A model generated the notes under the pieces. The model saw nothing but the letters and a program-made list of their open reading frames with translations, made no database searches and had not been told where the DNA came from. Positions 9,120 through 17,769 of a stretch of 64,000 bases of DNA are shown one piece after another; the stretch's first letter is position 1, and each line of letters begins with the position of its first letter. Origin of the DNA: Bin80 sp965215475. GTDB lineage: Bacteria; Bacteroidota; Rhodothermia; Rhodothermales; Bin80. Position numbers and translations under genes: made by a program. The stretch is from positions 62,001 through 126,000 of the forward strand of contig OZ244061.1 in the NCBI GenBank assembly GCA_965215475.1, read 5' to 3'.

Positions 9120-11654
9120 CTGCTTTGTTATCAATACTTATATTTGACAATAAAACTTTTATTGCGTATTCTTGTGTTATTCTTCACTTTACTATGCAAA
9201 AAATGCAAGTACAGCAAACCATTTTAGCGACTCTTCGGAGCGATTTGCCGACCTTGTCCGAGCTCGTCACCTCAAATCAGGACAAGAGTCGTCAGGCTCT
9301 CGGGAAACTGATTTGTTCAAAGTTCAAGTTGTTGAATACCAAGGGACGACCTCGTATTTCCGGTTGCATGAAGGCGTTATATGTTCTGGAAGAGGAAGGA
9401 CATGTTTCGCTTCCCAAGCCTCAGACGGCTTCCTTTGTTCGTGGTCCGCGTCTACTGGAGGAAAGTGTTCCAGCCCCGGTTGACGTTCCCGCAGATGTGC
9501 GGCAGATTCAGGATTTGGAGATTCTTCTGGTCACGGGTTCGCAGGCTCGTGCAATCTGGAATACGCTTCTCGCTCGGGAGCACCCAAAAGGAACGACTAC
9601 ATTTGCGGGTGCTCAGGTGCGGTATTTGATTCGGAGTACCTCTGGGTACCTGGGTGCGGTGGGCTTTTCCGCCGCGGCATTGCATCTAGGGGCACGCGAT
9701 GCCTGGATGGCATGGGATCTCAGCACCCGTATGCAAAACCTGTATCGTGTCGCGAACCTCAGTCGGTTTTTGATCCGCCCAGAGATTCGTTGCAAGAATT
9801 TGGCGAGTTCCATCTTAGCACGCGTTTTGCATCGACTTCCCTCTGATTTTATGGCCCGCTATGATTATGCGCCCTATGTGGTAGAAACGTTTGTGGGTCC
9901 AGACTACGATGGAACTTGTTTTCGGGCTGCGGGATTTCACTATCTAGGGCGTACAAAGGGACAGGGACGGCATGCGTCGGCTACGGATGCGCCCAAGTCA
10001 AAGAAAAAGATATTTGCCTATGAGTTGGATCCAAACTGGCGTACACACCTGGGGGTTCCCTTTGTGGACTTATATCCGCGTCTGGAGCCGGGCACTGGAT
10101 TGGATGCGGACCACTGGGCGAATCAGGAGTTTGGCCGTGCAGAGCTTGGGGATCGTCGTCGCACGGCCCGCTTGGTCAAAAGTGTACGTCTGATGGCCAA
10201 CACGGTCGGTACACCTGGCACGGCATCCCCCAAGCGCGATTCCGCGGCACTTCAGGGGTACTACAGGTTCTTTGCAAAGGCCGATGAACTCGGCATTTCC
10301 AATGAGGATATTCATGCCCCGCATTTGCAACGGACCATTGAGCGAATGCGAACCCAAGAGACGGTGCTTTTTATTCAGGATGGCACCAAACTCTCGTTCA
10401 CGACGCGAACCAATACAGAGGGCTTTGATGTCATTGGAGAAAACCAGACCAGTGCAAAGGCCTACGGAATTCGTCTCCATGCAACGATTGCCGTGAGTGC
10501 AGAGGAAGGACTTCCATTAGGGATCGTGAACTGCAGTTATGGGAAACAGACCCCAAAAACACAGACTTGGCTGGATGGACTGCATGCGGTTGAGAAAGCC
10601 AGCGAAACGCTGCCTCGCAAAACTCGTGCAATTTGTGTGATGGACCGAGAGGCCGATGCATTTGAGATTTTGTCCGAGCAGCGCGCCTTACAGCGAACCG
10701 AGATTTTGGTGCGGGCCAAACATGACCGTGTGCTGGACAAGTCCAAAAACACCCGACTTTTCAGGACCATGCGAAAGGGATCGCCTGCCGGGCTAGTAGA
10801 GTTGAAGGTGGAGGATTTGAGTCGTCGGATGAAATCGGGGCGTGTGACCAGTGAAGGTCGGCCGGGCCGAAATGCGCGTATGGAAATTCGCTTCCGTAAA
10901 GTGATGCTTCCCCCAACCAAGGATCCAGCGCACGCTCCCATGCCCGTTTGGGGGGTCCATCTACGTGAACTTAATCCACCTGAGGATGCAAAGCCGATTG
11001 AATGGTATTTGGTAACGACACAAGAGGTTACAAGCCTGAAAGAGGCACAGCAGATGATTAACTATTACAAGTTGCGCTGGCGTGTGGAAGATACCTTTCG
11101 GGTGCTCAAGAGTGGCTGTAAGGTAGAAAAGTTACGGTTCCAGAAACCAAAGGTCCTGCATCGGGTACTGACGGTATACATGATTATTACCTGGCGCATC
11201 ATGCTAATGACTCTAATGGGACGTGTGGCGGGGGACTTGGAGATGGAGGTGTTTTTCAGAGGATCCGAGGCGAAGATGCTCCAAGTCTATGCTGAGAATT
11301 ATCGACTTCCTGTTCCCACAAACGTATCTTCGGCGATCCTGACGGTGGCGATGATGGGGGGCTATATGAACCGTAAACATGATCCACCGCCCGGTCATGA
11401 GATCATGTGGCGTGGCTATTCAAGTTTGCAGATCCGCGCCGTTGCGTATGAGGAGTTGGAAGCCATAGGTAAAGTAAACTGGTAGAGAATCCGTCTGTGT
11501 AGACCGGTTGATTCAAGAGTATTTTTCCAGGACTTCAACTCGGAAATCATGCTGAAATGGAATGGTCTGGAAGGCTATACCATACAAATTCTTGAAATTT
11601 GTGATGGATCTACGCATACTTAATTGTCAAAATATACTTTTGGCTACAGGGCAG
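9120..11654 (+). mobile_element. IS4-type (ISPepr1-like) insertion sequence, copy B
   Basis: This is the second 2,535-bp copy of the element at 3516-6050, in the same orientation. It sits between perfect 8-bp repeats gccaaggg (9112-9119 and 11655-11662). The left end reads CTGCTTTGT (copy A CTGCCTTGT). It interrupts the IS1634-type transposase gene, so it is younger than that element. The two IS4-type copies could recombine and delete or duplicate the 5.6 kb between equivalent points. Confidence 0.94.
9194..11485 (+). CDS. DruA-domain / Tn5-like DDE transposase, copy B
   Basis: This intact 763-aa frame is nearly identical to copy A; R253 and T404 distinguish it, and one silent change lies near 11335. 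The domain order is the same: DruA-like region (~10-290), Tn5-type DNA-binding domain (~307-370) and DDE core with D396, D484 and E632. I chose ATG 9194 because it lies 74 bp inside the IS, as in copy A, whereas the TTG at 9125 would start inside the terminal repeat. Arg253 lies in the GR-T-K-G-Q-G-R-H turn that closes the DruA-like region; which copy carries the ancestral residue cannot be told here. Confidence 0.92.
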   Translation: MQKMQVQQTILATLRSDLPTLSELVTSNQDKSRQALGKLICSKFKLLNTKGRPRISGCMKALYVLEEEGHVSLPKPQTASFVRGPRLLEESVPAPVDVPADVRQIQDLEILLVTGSQARAIWNTLLAREHPKGTTTFAGAQVRYLIRSTSGYLGAVGFSAAALHLGARDAWMAWDLSTRMQNLYRVANLSRFLIRPEIRCKNLASSILARVLHRLPSDFMARYDYAPYVVETFVGPDYDGTCFRAAGFHYLGRTKGQGRHASATDAPKSKKKIFAYELDPNWRTHLGVPFVDLYPRLEPGTGLDADHWANQEFGRAELGDRRRTARLVKSVRLMANTVGTPGTASPKRDSAALQGYYRFFAKADELGISNEDIHAPHLQRTIERMRTQETVLFIQDGTKLSFTTRTNTEGFDVIGENQTSAKAYGIRLHATIAVSAEEGLPLGIVNCSYGKQTPKTQTWLDGLHAVEKASETLPRKTRAICVMDREADAFEILSEQRALQRTEILVRAKHDRVLDKSKNTRLFRTMRKGSPAGLVELKVEDLSRRMKSGRVTSEGRPGRNARMEIRFRKVMLPPTKDPAHAPMPVWGVHLRELNPPEDAKPIEWYLVTTQEVTSLKEAQQMINYYKLRWRVEDTFRVLKSGCKVEKLRFQKPKVLHRVLTVYMIITWRIMLMTLMGRVAGDLEMEVFFRGSEAKMLQVYAENYRLPVPTNVSSAILTVAMMGGYMNRKHDPPPGHEIMWRGYSSLQIRAVAYEELEAIGKVNW

Positions 11655-12572
11655 GCCAAGGGTCTTGATATCGGGGGTATTGCCAGGAAAGACGTCTACG
11701 GAGACCGGACATCCTTCCTGATCGGTCATCAATCCATACACAATTTGTTTTTTACCTTTCTTCTTGTCCCGATTATAGCCATGGGCACCAAATGCATGTT
11801 TCTCTCCCTCCAAGTAGCTGCTGGTCACATCATAGAGCACCATTCCACCTTCGGTGAGATGCCGTTTGGCTAACTTGCATTCGATCTTGGTCTTGCAGGC
11901 GGCCAATTCATCCATGGCCTCATAGAGATCATTCTGGTCCACATGCTTGAGGTCAAGTTCTTCATGGAGCGTTGTGATGCAGCTCAACATATCACGGGTC
12001 TGCAGTTTGCTGGCAGGCTTGATGACCCGGGCCGCAATCATGCCGAGAACCAATCGTCGAAAGCGTGAATTCTTTGGCGCAATGAGGGGTGTCATTTTGA
12101 GATGCTTCATCATGTGTAGCACCACCGAAACATGCCCATGGTGCCGGGTACGCTGGGAGTGCAGTGCCTCCTTGAAGGACTGGATGGCATGGCCTCCCTG
12201 CAAGAGCGTTCGCAGTCCTTCGCGAATGGGTTCGGGAAGGTGCGTTACATTGGCGATGGTTTTTTTGATGGTTCGTTTGCCGTCTCGCGTGGAGGTTCGC
12301 ACGAGCCAGGTGGAGGGGGAATTGCGGTTCGGGATTTCGGCTAAATACATGGGCGTAAATAGGTCGATTAAAACGTAAATATACGGCATAAATTGCAATA
12401 AATAATCAAAGATCAGCAAATATTTACATGGGCGCACTTTTTAAAATGAATCTAGGAATCAAAAACGCACAAAAAGGCAGATTCAGACCGAAAAACGGGG
12501 CGGAAGAAGGGAAAAAGAGGACGTTTTTAACCAAAAAATCCTACGTTCAGGAAAAAATAGGGTTAAGTTTTG

Positions 12573-12893
12573 TCATACGGAGATCGAATGACAAGCACCC
12601 AGGCCGTACAAGAAATCATGCCGCCAACCGTACCTCTTCGGGATGAACATGTGATTCTGGTGGAAGACGTTGTCGACTCCGGTCGAACGCTAACATATGT
12701 GCGTCAGCAGTTATCCAAGTATGGACCCAAATCTGTGACGATTGTTTCCTTGGTTAAAGTGGAAGCGAGTCCGATTGAAGTGGATCATGTGGGCTTCATT
12801 TCTAGTGGAGAATTCATCGTGGGATATGGTTTAGATATTGCCCAAGAGCTTCGTCGCGAGTTGCCTGCACTGTACTACCTCAAGGCTAGTTAA
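12573..12893 (+). pseudogene. Decayed hpt duplicate, 3' remnant
   Basis: This is the continuation of the hpt copy after the IS1634-type element: 107 codons equal to the hpt C-terminal part, including VILVEDVVDSGRT and ending YYLKAS. The about 55 bp after the stop also match the sequence after hpt (2556-2610). The fragment lacks the N-terminal half needed for the HPRT fold and has no promoter of its own, so it is a pseudogene although its frame is open. Confidence 0.88.
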
Positions 12894-13046
12894 TAGCTAC
12901 AAAACAGACATTTCAAAGAGTAGATATACCAATATATCAATTCCCAAGGGGCTCTTTACAAAATACATAGCACCTTTTTAGCCTGCCCCGAAGGCCGTCC
13001 TACTATACCAGAGATATTGTTGAAGTTTGAATATTCCCCACCAATT

Positions 13047-14327
13047 TTATCCATAGGCCACTAGATTCACGGTTTTTGGATGGCAGATATATGGTTTTTG
13101 AACAAACTTGGTGAGAGTGCTGATTGCAGCTCCATCGGTGTATTGCCCCAGTTCGATTAAATTTCCCTGAGGACTCAGGACGTGTACGACATTTTTATCA
13201 GGTTTGTAGGCCGCGTGGCTGGATTTGCCTGTTTTTAAGTAATAGGTATGAGCATTCGGGTTGGTAATCCCGATTTTTCTGAGATTGTGCATCACACGGT
13301 CCTTCCAGTTTTCAAGTAGCTGGTCACTTGGCTCTTCATCAAGAAAGGTGCAACGAAATAAATCTCGGATAATGATTCGACGAGATAGATCCGCCAGAAT
13401 TCGATCGTTACTGGTGCACCACTGCTTTAAGGTGTATATGATGTCAGAGTCATCTAAGTCCAGAAAGCGAGACAGAACCGAATCTTCTGAAAGTCGATTC
13501 TTATCTGGGTTCTCCTTGAGAAACCAATAAAGGGGAGGAGATATTCCATGTACGGCATCATCCTCACCATTACAAATCAGATCACGAGCCCGATCAATGG
13601 CTCCTATAAGCGCATGATCGGCAGCAATCACCGTCTTATGAACATATACTTGCCAATACATTAATCTTCTTGCAATGAGTACATTTTCAACCGCATACAC
13701 TCCTTTAGATTCAATCGCGAGGTGGGATTGAGGCCCACCATCGGTTGGATGGACGCATAATGTTCGTAGAATTCGACCAACTCCAATTCTGCCCTCGGCA
13801 ACTCCAGTAAAATGAGAATCTCTGCACAGATAATCGAGACGATCCATGTCCAGTTGACTAGAAATCAAAGCATGAAAGAAGGGTTTTTCATAGTTCCCCG
13901 CAAGCATGGCGATCACCATATCCAGTAGGTCGCCCATTTGTGCTTTGAGTCGTTTAACCAGTGCCATGCTTATTTCCTCGTGCCTTGTGCCATGGACTAA
14001 CCTAGACTCAAGTGTATGTGAGAAGGGACTATGGCCAATGTCGTGTAAGAGGATCGCCGCCATAGCAGCAAGTCGCTCCTCTTCTTTGATGGGAGTTCCT
14101 TTTGCTTCAAAACTGTCTAATGCACCAGATAGGAGCCCCATGGCTCCCAAGGCATGGGGAAATCGACTGTGTTCTGCCGCTGGAAAAACGATAGAGCCCA
14201 TCCCCAATTGCTTAATTCGGCGAAGTCTCTGCACTTCGGGGGATTCTAACAGGGATTGGATTATCTTTTGAGGAATTTTAATGAATCCATGAACAGGATC
14301 AGCAAGTACGGTAAGGTCACGAATCAT
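13047..14327 (-). CDS. HD-domain phosphohydrolase (dNTPase/YwfO-SAMHD1 type)
   Basis: This 426-aa protein belongs to the HD superfamily of metal-dependent phosphohydrolases, in the branch with dGTP triphosphohydrolases and SAMHD1-like enzymes. The N-terminus LADPVHGFIKIP and the RLRRIKQLG block lead to the metal-binding set: H of HSRFPHALG, HD of LLHDIGHSPFSHTLE and a later D in SSQLDMDRLDYL. The substrate is not shown by the sequence; dNTP hydrolysis is the family expectation. The start at ATG 14327 gives MIRDLTVLADP. It stands alone, with an IS66-type element 61 bp upstream that may have replaced its native promoter region. Confidence 0.88.
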   Translation of the reverse strand: MIRDLTVLADPVHGFIKIPQKIIQSLLESPEVQRLRRIKQLGMGSIVFPAAEHSRFPHALGAMGLLSGALDSFEAKGTPIKEEERLAAMAAILLHDIGHSPFSHTLESRLVHGTRHEEISMALVKRLKAQMGDLLDMVIAMLAGNYEKPFFHALISSQLDMDRLDYLCRDSHFTGVAEGRIGVGRILRTLCVHPTDGGPQSHLAIESKGVYAVENVLIARRLMYWQVYVHKTVIAADHALIGAIDRARDLICNGEDDAVHGISPPLYWFLKENPDKNRLSEDSVLSRFLDLDDSDIIYTLKQWCTSNDRILADLSRRIIIRDLFRCTFLDEEPSDQLLENWKDRVMHNLRKIGITNPNAHTYYLKTGKSSHAAYKPDKNVVHVLSPQGNLIELGQYTDGAAISTLTKFVQKPYICHPKTVNLVAYG

Positions 14328-14388
14328 TATAATGCTGAGGTGGTGTTCAGGCTAATCATCCAAAGAATAGGCACATGGCCTAATTTGA

Positions 14389-16297
14389 GTATCTACACGA
14401 AAATCCCATATACTCAAGTACCTAAACTTTGTTAACCTGAGCGTATGATCCCATTCGGCTTGCCAGGAAAATCCGTGCACAATGGTAGTCAATTTTCTCT
14501 GGATCAATGGGCCGTTACTGGAGTCCCCATGTCTGTGTCCGTCTGACCTACGTGGCTTTGCTGCGTGTCTCCTGCTGTGTGGACTTCCAGTGCTGAGGCA
14601 ACAAGGTATACAGCTCCTCTTCTGGAATCGTGTCCATCCGCGTTACCCCCTCCACCAACCAATCCCTTGGGTTCCCCCCGTGTAAGGTACAGGTATGGAG
14701 CAATGAATACCGGATCGCAGCACGCGGGGCAGCTTCATGGGAGCCTGCAAAGAGGTAGTTCTTTCGCCCTATGGCAATCGGTCGCACCCCAGATTGGGGT
14801 CACTCTCTCCTTCCCCGTGATCCAAAAATCGCGTGAGCTTGTCCCGTGCATCGTACACGGCCTGTTTCCATGATTGTGTGCCCATGGTCGCATTGGCCTC
14901 CAGAACCGTCTTGCGCTTCTCAAAGAGCGGAGCTGACTTCTGCTGACGCTCGGTCCTGCGTTGGTCCAACGAGACTCCACGCTCGCGAAGATCCCGCGCC
15001 ATCGCATAGATCTTCCGGAACCGCGATCAGACCACCTTCCCATTCTCTTGAACAAACGCATACTCGGAGGTCTTCCCCTGCTCAAACGTGCGACGACAAT
15101 GCGTCACGCAATGGAAGGGATCCAACTCGTCAGAAACACGGTACGCTTCCATCTGCAATTTCCCCTGAAAACCATTCAGGATCTTCAGCGGACCATCGCG
15201 CGATCGTCCACGCGGGTACTCCACAAACCCGACCATCGGTGCCGAGTACAGCCAATCAGATCCAAGATGATTCTTGCCCGATGTTTTGCTCTTGACGGGA
15301 TCACGCACCGGAATGCGGGTCTCATCCGCCTGTATATATTCGCTGTCAGCCGATGCCGTTCGTACAGGGGCTTGAGATCCTTGGCAACATGGACACAATC
15401 ATCGTTCCACGTAGAGTTGGGGAGATCTGCACCTAAGCGTGAGAACGGTTTGCGGGTACGATCCACCGGTAGAGGATCTACATATGTATGGATCACCACT
15501 TCGGATAAGGTCTCTGCCGTGGCGGAACGGTTTCCTTTGACATGATCGGGAAGGGGTCCCATCAAGCCCTCCGCCTCTTTATGGTGGGGATCTACGTACG
15601 TATTCCGCACATATGGAAACATCACAAAGCGTGCAGGTTGAACATGAAGCACAGAATGGACTTCCTCGCCGATTTTCTGTAGATGGGATACATCTCCGTC
15701 AGGGTCAATGGTGATGATGACTCTGGGCAGACGACCGCTAGATCATCCCCTTCGTCTCGTACGCGTTTTTTTCACCACGACCTCTTCCTCCTCGGGGGCT
15801 TGCACCTCAGGATTGGTATCATCAAAGATCTCGATTGGATCTGGATCGATATAACGCTCCCGACGTGGTCCATACCACCGACGTCGAAGGGAGTCTATCT
15901 GCTCTTGTGCATGCAAGATCTCTTCTTTGGCAGGGATCAATTCTGTAATCCATCGCATCCCCAGCTCTTGACCATCATCTCCTAATTTGTGCACCCGTTC
16001 CAGTACGCGTTGAGCACGCTCTTCGCCAAGCATCGCGAAACGCGCAAAGATAAATCAGAAACCGGTGGGTTGCTCTTCATCATATGCACGGATACGAAAC
16101 CTCTTTACTCGGTACACCAGTCTGAGAGATTTTTCACAATTTTTTATTTTTTTCAGCAAACAATCAGAATGTCCTACGATCGGATCACGAATGCGATGTT
16201 GATCCTCTATTTGCCTAGATCAGGATTCAGGAACCATTAGCTACGTTATTCGATCCACACCTGCGGATCAGGGCATATGGGATTTTCGTATAGATAC
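14389..16297 (-). mobile_element. IS66-family element (ISBst12-like), copy 1, defective
   Basis: The 1,909-bp element has terminal inverted repeats with the sequence GTATCTATACGAAAATCCCA (one or two mismatches between ends). The flanking 8-mers are taatttga and gaatttga, a target duplication with one change. It contains only tnpC, as in the ISBst12 subgroup, which lacks tnpA and tnpB. Its gene is broken. Copy 2 lies at 22644-24535 in the opposite orientation. Confidence 0.9.
14548..16033 (-). pseudogene. IS66 TnpC transposase, multiply frameshifted (copy 1)
   Basis: Segments of IS66 TnpC can be read in different minus-strand frames. These are the N-terminal coiled region MLGEERAQRVLERVHKLG to TRTRRRG followed by TGA, the DDE region (EYIQADETRIPV, VGFVEYPRGRSRDGPLKI, HCVTHCRRTFEQ) and the C-terminus GRKNYLFAGSHEAAPRAA to ELYTLLPQHWKST. 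Stops, frameshifts and missing blocks (for example in the segment before RKPFSRLGADLP) make it non-functional. Several defects are shared with copy 2. Confidence 0.88.
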
Positions 16298-16340
16298 GAA
16301 TTTGATACGGGAACGGACAAGATAAATAAACCAATTGTCA

Positions 16341-17747
16341 ATGAACTCTGCAATTCCTGTATGCCTCGAAGTAGGTCATCAGTATAGGCCGAAGGCTGAA
16401 TATAGTATTCGTATGTTACTTGGTCCACTCGGTTTGGGTCCGATATTTCAGCCCCGAAACAAACTAATCGGATCAGGAATCTATTATGGAAACGCCCCCT
16501 CGGGGCTTGATTCAAAGGTTATTGTTTTACCGATCGCTCCCAATGCAGAAAAATTCTTTGATGATTTTGCTCCATTGAATTTGGCTTCGGTAACATGGCA
16601 GGAGGTTTCTGATTGCACGTTCCCAATCCTTTTCTCGTCAGAGGCGGAAGGGGATTTAATTGCATCGACATTTTACTGGCTCTCCGGTTGGCAGGAGAAT
16701 ACAATCCTTGCAAGGGATTCGCATGGCCGATTTCTTCACAAAGAATCCGTTCAGGAAAGACTGAATGTAACGCACATTCCCGTTGTGGAGTGTTATCGGG
16801 AGATACTCCGAAGAAAACTTGTCTCGGCGGGAATTCAAGTAGCGTCAAGGACTTGGGCGAAAAAAAAATGGGCTTTTTGTCCAACCATTGATGTAGATTA
16901 TTTTCAACATTGGAGGCTTGGGATGATCTATAGGGAGGAGGTACTTTATTTTCTCTTGAACCATCGAAAGGTGAGTATCATAGAGAGGTGGCGCAGGTTA
17001 TTTCAGTTTATGCAAAGTTACTTCACACCTGGAGACGCATTCCAAACGGCTCTATATCAAATGTATCGTCTGATACGCAGGTATGGAACGGCAACTGTGT
17101 TTATCAAAGCTGCCGCACATGGGCCCCATGATGTGTATTATCGATTAGATCAGAAATTTTTGCAAAGAATGTTGAGAGATCTGGAGTCGGATGACTTTGA
17201 ACTCGGATTGCATCCGAGTTACTACGCACATACTCATCTTGGTTATTTGCGAAGCGAACGTCGTACACTCACCCGTCAAAGTGGAATCCCTCCCGTGAGT
17301 GTTCGGCAACATTTTTTGCGTTATGATTCCAGGATCACGCCACAACATCAGGTTGAGGTTGGTTTCCGGATTGATTCAACACTCGGATTTGCTGAATGTG
17401 CAGGATTCAGGAATGGCACCTGTATGCCATTCCTAAAATTTGACTGCACAATGAACGAAGTAATGGATCTCTGGGAAATGCCCGTGCTTTTCATGGATGG
17501 GGCTCTCTTTAACCGGCAGCATCTTAAAGTAGGAGATGCGATTCATCACAGCATGGAGCTTCTCAAAATGTGTCAAAAATTCGGTGGGGTAGGAGTTGGT
17601 TTATGGCATAATGTGATGGGAGAAAAATTGGATTACCCGGGGTGGGGCGAACATTTTGAGGCCATCTTGCAATGGTGTAGTGAAGAGGATGCCTATATTA
17701 GTTCTCTGAAAAATGCACTGAGCTCATGGAGAGGCTATCCAGTATGA
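16341..17747 (+). CDS. Polysaccharide deacetylase-like protein (DUF7033-type N-terminus)
   Basis: The 468-aa product resembles the polysaccharide deacetylase-like proteins of Bacteroidota, which act on surface or cell-wall glycans. The N-terminal ~150 residues form a domain of the DUF7033 kind (LASTFYWLSGWQE-like segment), followed by a deacetylase-type barrel. That barrel has CPTIDVDYF as the probable metal/acid strand, ELGLHPSYYAH as the His-containing strand and a late GLWHNV block. I chose ATG 16341 over the TTG at 16335. An IS66-type element ends 43 bp upstream and may have removed the native promoter. mutS starts 22 bp downstream, so the two may be co-transcribed. Activity and substrate are not proven. 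Confidence 0.75.
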   Translation: MNSAIPVCLEVGHQYRPKAEYSIRMLLGPLGLGPIFQPRNKLIGSGIYYGNAPSGLDSKVIVLPIAPNAEKFFDDFAPLNLASVTWQEVSDCTFPILFSSEAEGDLIASTFYWLSGWQENTILARDSHGRFLHKESVQERLNVTHIPVVECYREILRRKLVSAGIQVASRTWAKKKWAFCPTIDVDYFQHWRLGMIYREEVLYFLLNHRKVSIIERWRRLFQFMQSYFTPGDAFQTALYQMYRLIRRYGTATVFIKAAAHGPHDVYYRLDQKFLQRMLRDLESDDFELGLHPSYYAHTHLGYLRSERRTLTRQSGIPPVSVRQHFLRYDSRITPQHQVEVGFRIDSTLGFAECAGFRNGTCMPFLKFDCTMNEVMDLWEMPVLFMDGALFNRQHLKVGDAIHHSMELLKMCQKFGGVGVGLWHNVMGEKLDYPGWGEHFEAILQWCSEEDAYISSLKNALSSWRGYPV

Positions 17748-17769
17748 CCATGACTCATTTTTGTAATTG

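Larger units (their letters stand above)
8095..12350 (-). pseudogene. IS1634-family transposase, split by an IS insertion
   Basis: The N-terminal part is encoded by 11663-12350 (start MYLAEIPNRNSPSTWLVRT, ATG at 12350) and the C-terminal part by 8095-9119. Joining them across the 8-bp duplication gives an unbroken 570-residue frame, so the IS insertion is the only visible lesion. DDE candidates are MVLYDVTSSYLEGE, HVILVGDRGLL and the WSTVERAFRVMK block. The N-terminal frame remains open to 12437, but the residues before MYLAEI look like IS-end sequence. It was evidently functional until interrupted. Confidence 0.88.
7969..12572 (-). mobile_element. IS1634-family element, itself interrupted by an IS4-type copy
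   Basis: The terminal inverted repeats are about 25 bp with one mismatch: CAAAACTTAACCCTATTTTT reads inwards from 7969 and, on the other strand, from 12572. The flanks tcattc and tcatac look like a 6-bp target duplication with one change, fitting the 5-6 bp usual for IS1634. Without the 2,535-bp insertion and its 8-bp duplication the element is about 2.06 kb. It inserted into the decayed hpt copy. Confidence 0.88.

Noticed and set aside
12570..12893. A second functional hpt gene
   Set aside because: It lacks the N-terminal half and starts inside the end of the IS1634-type element.
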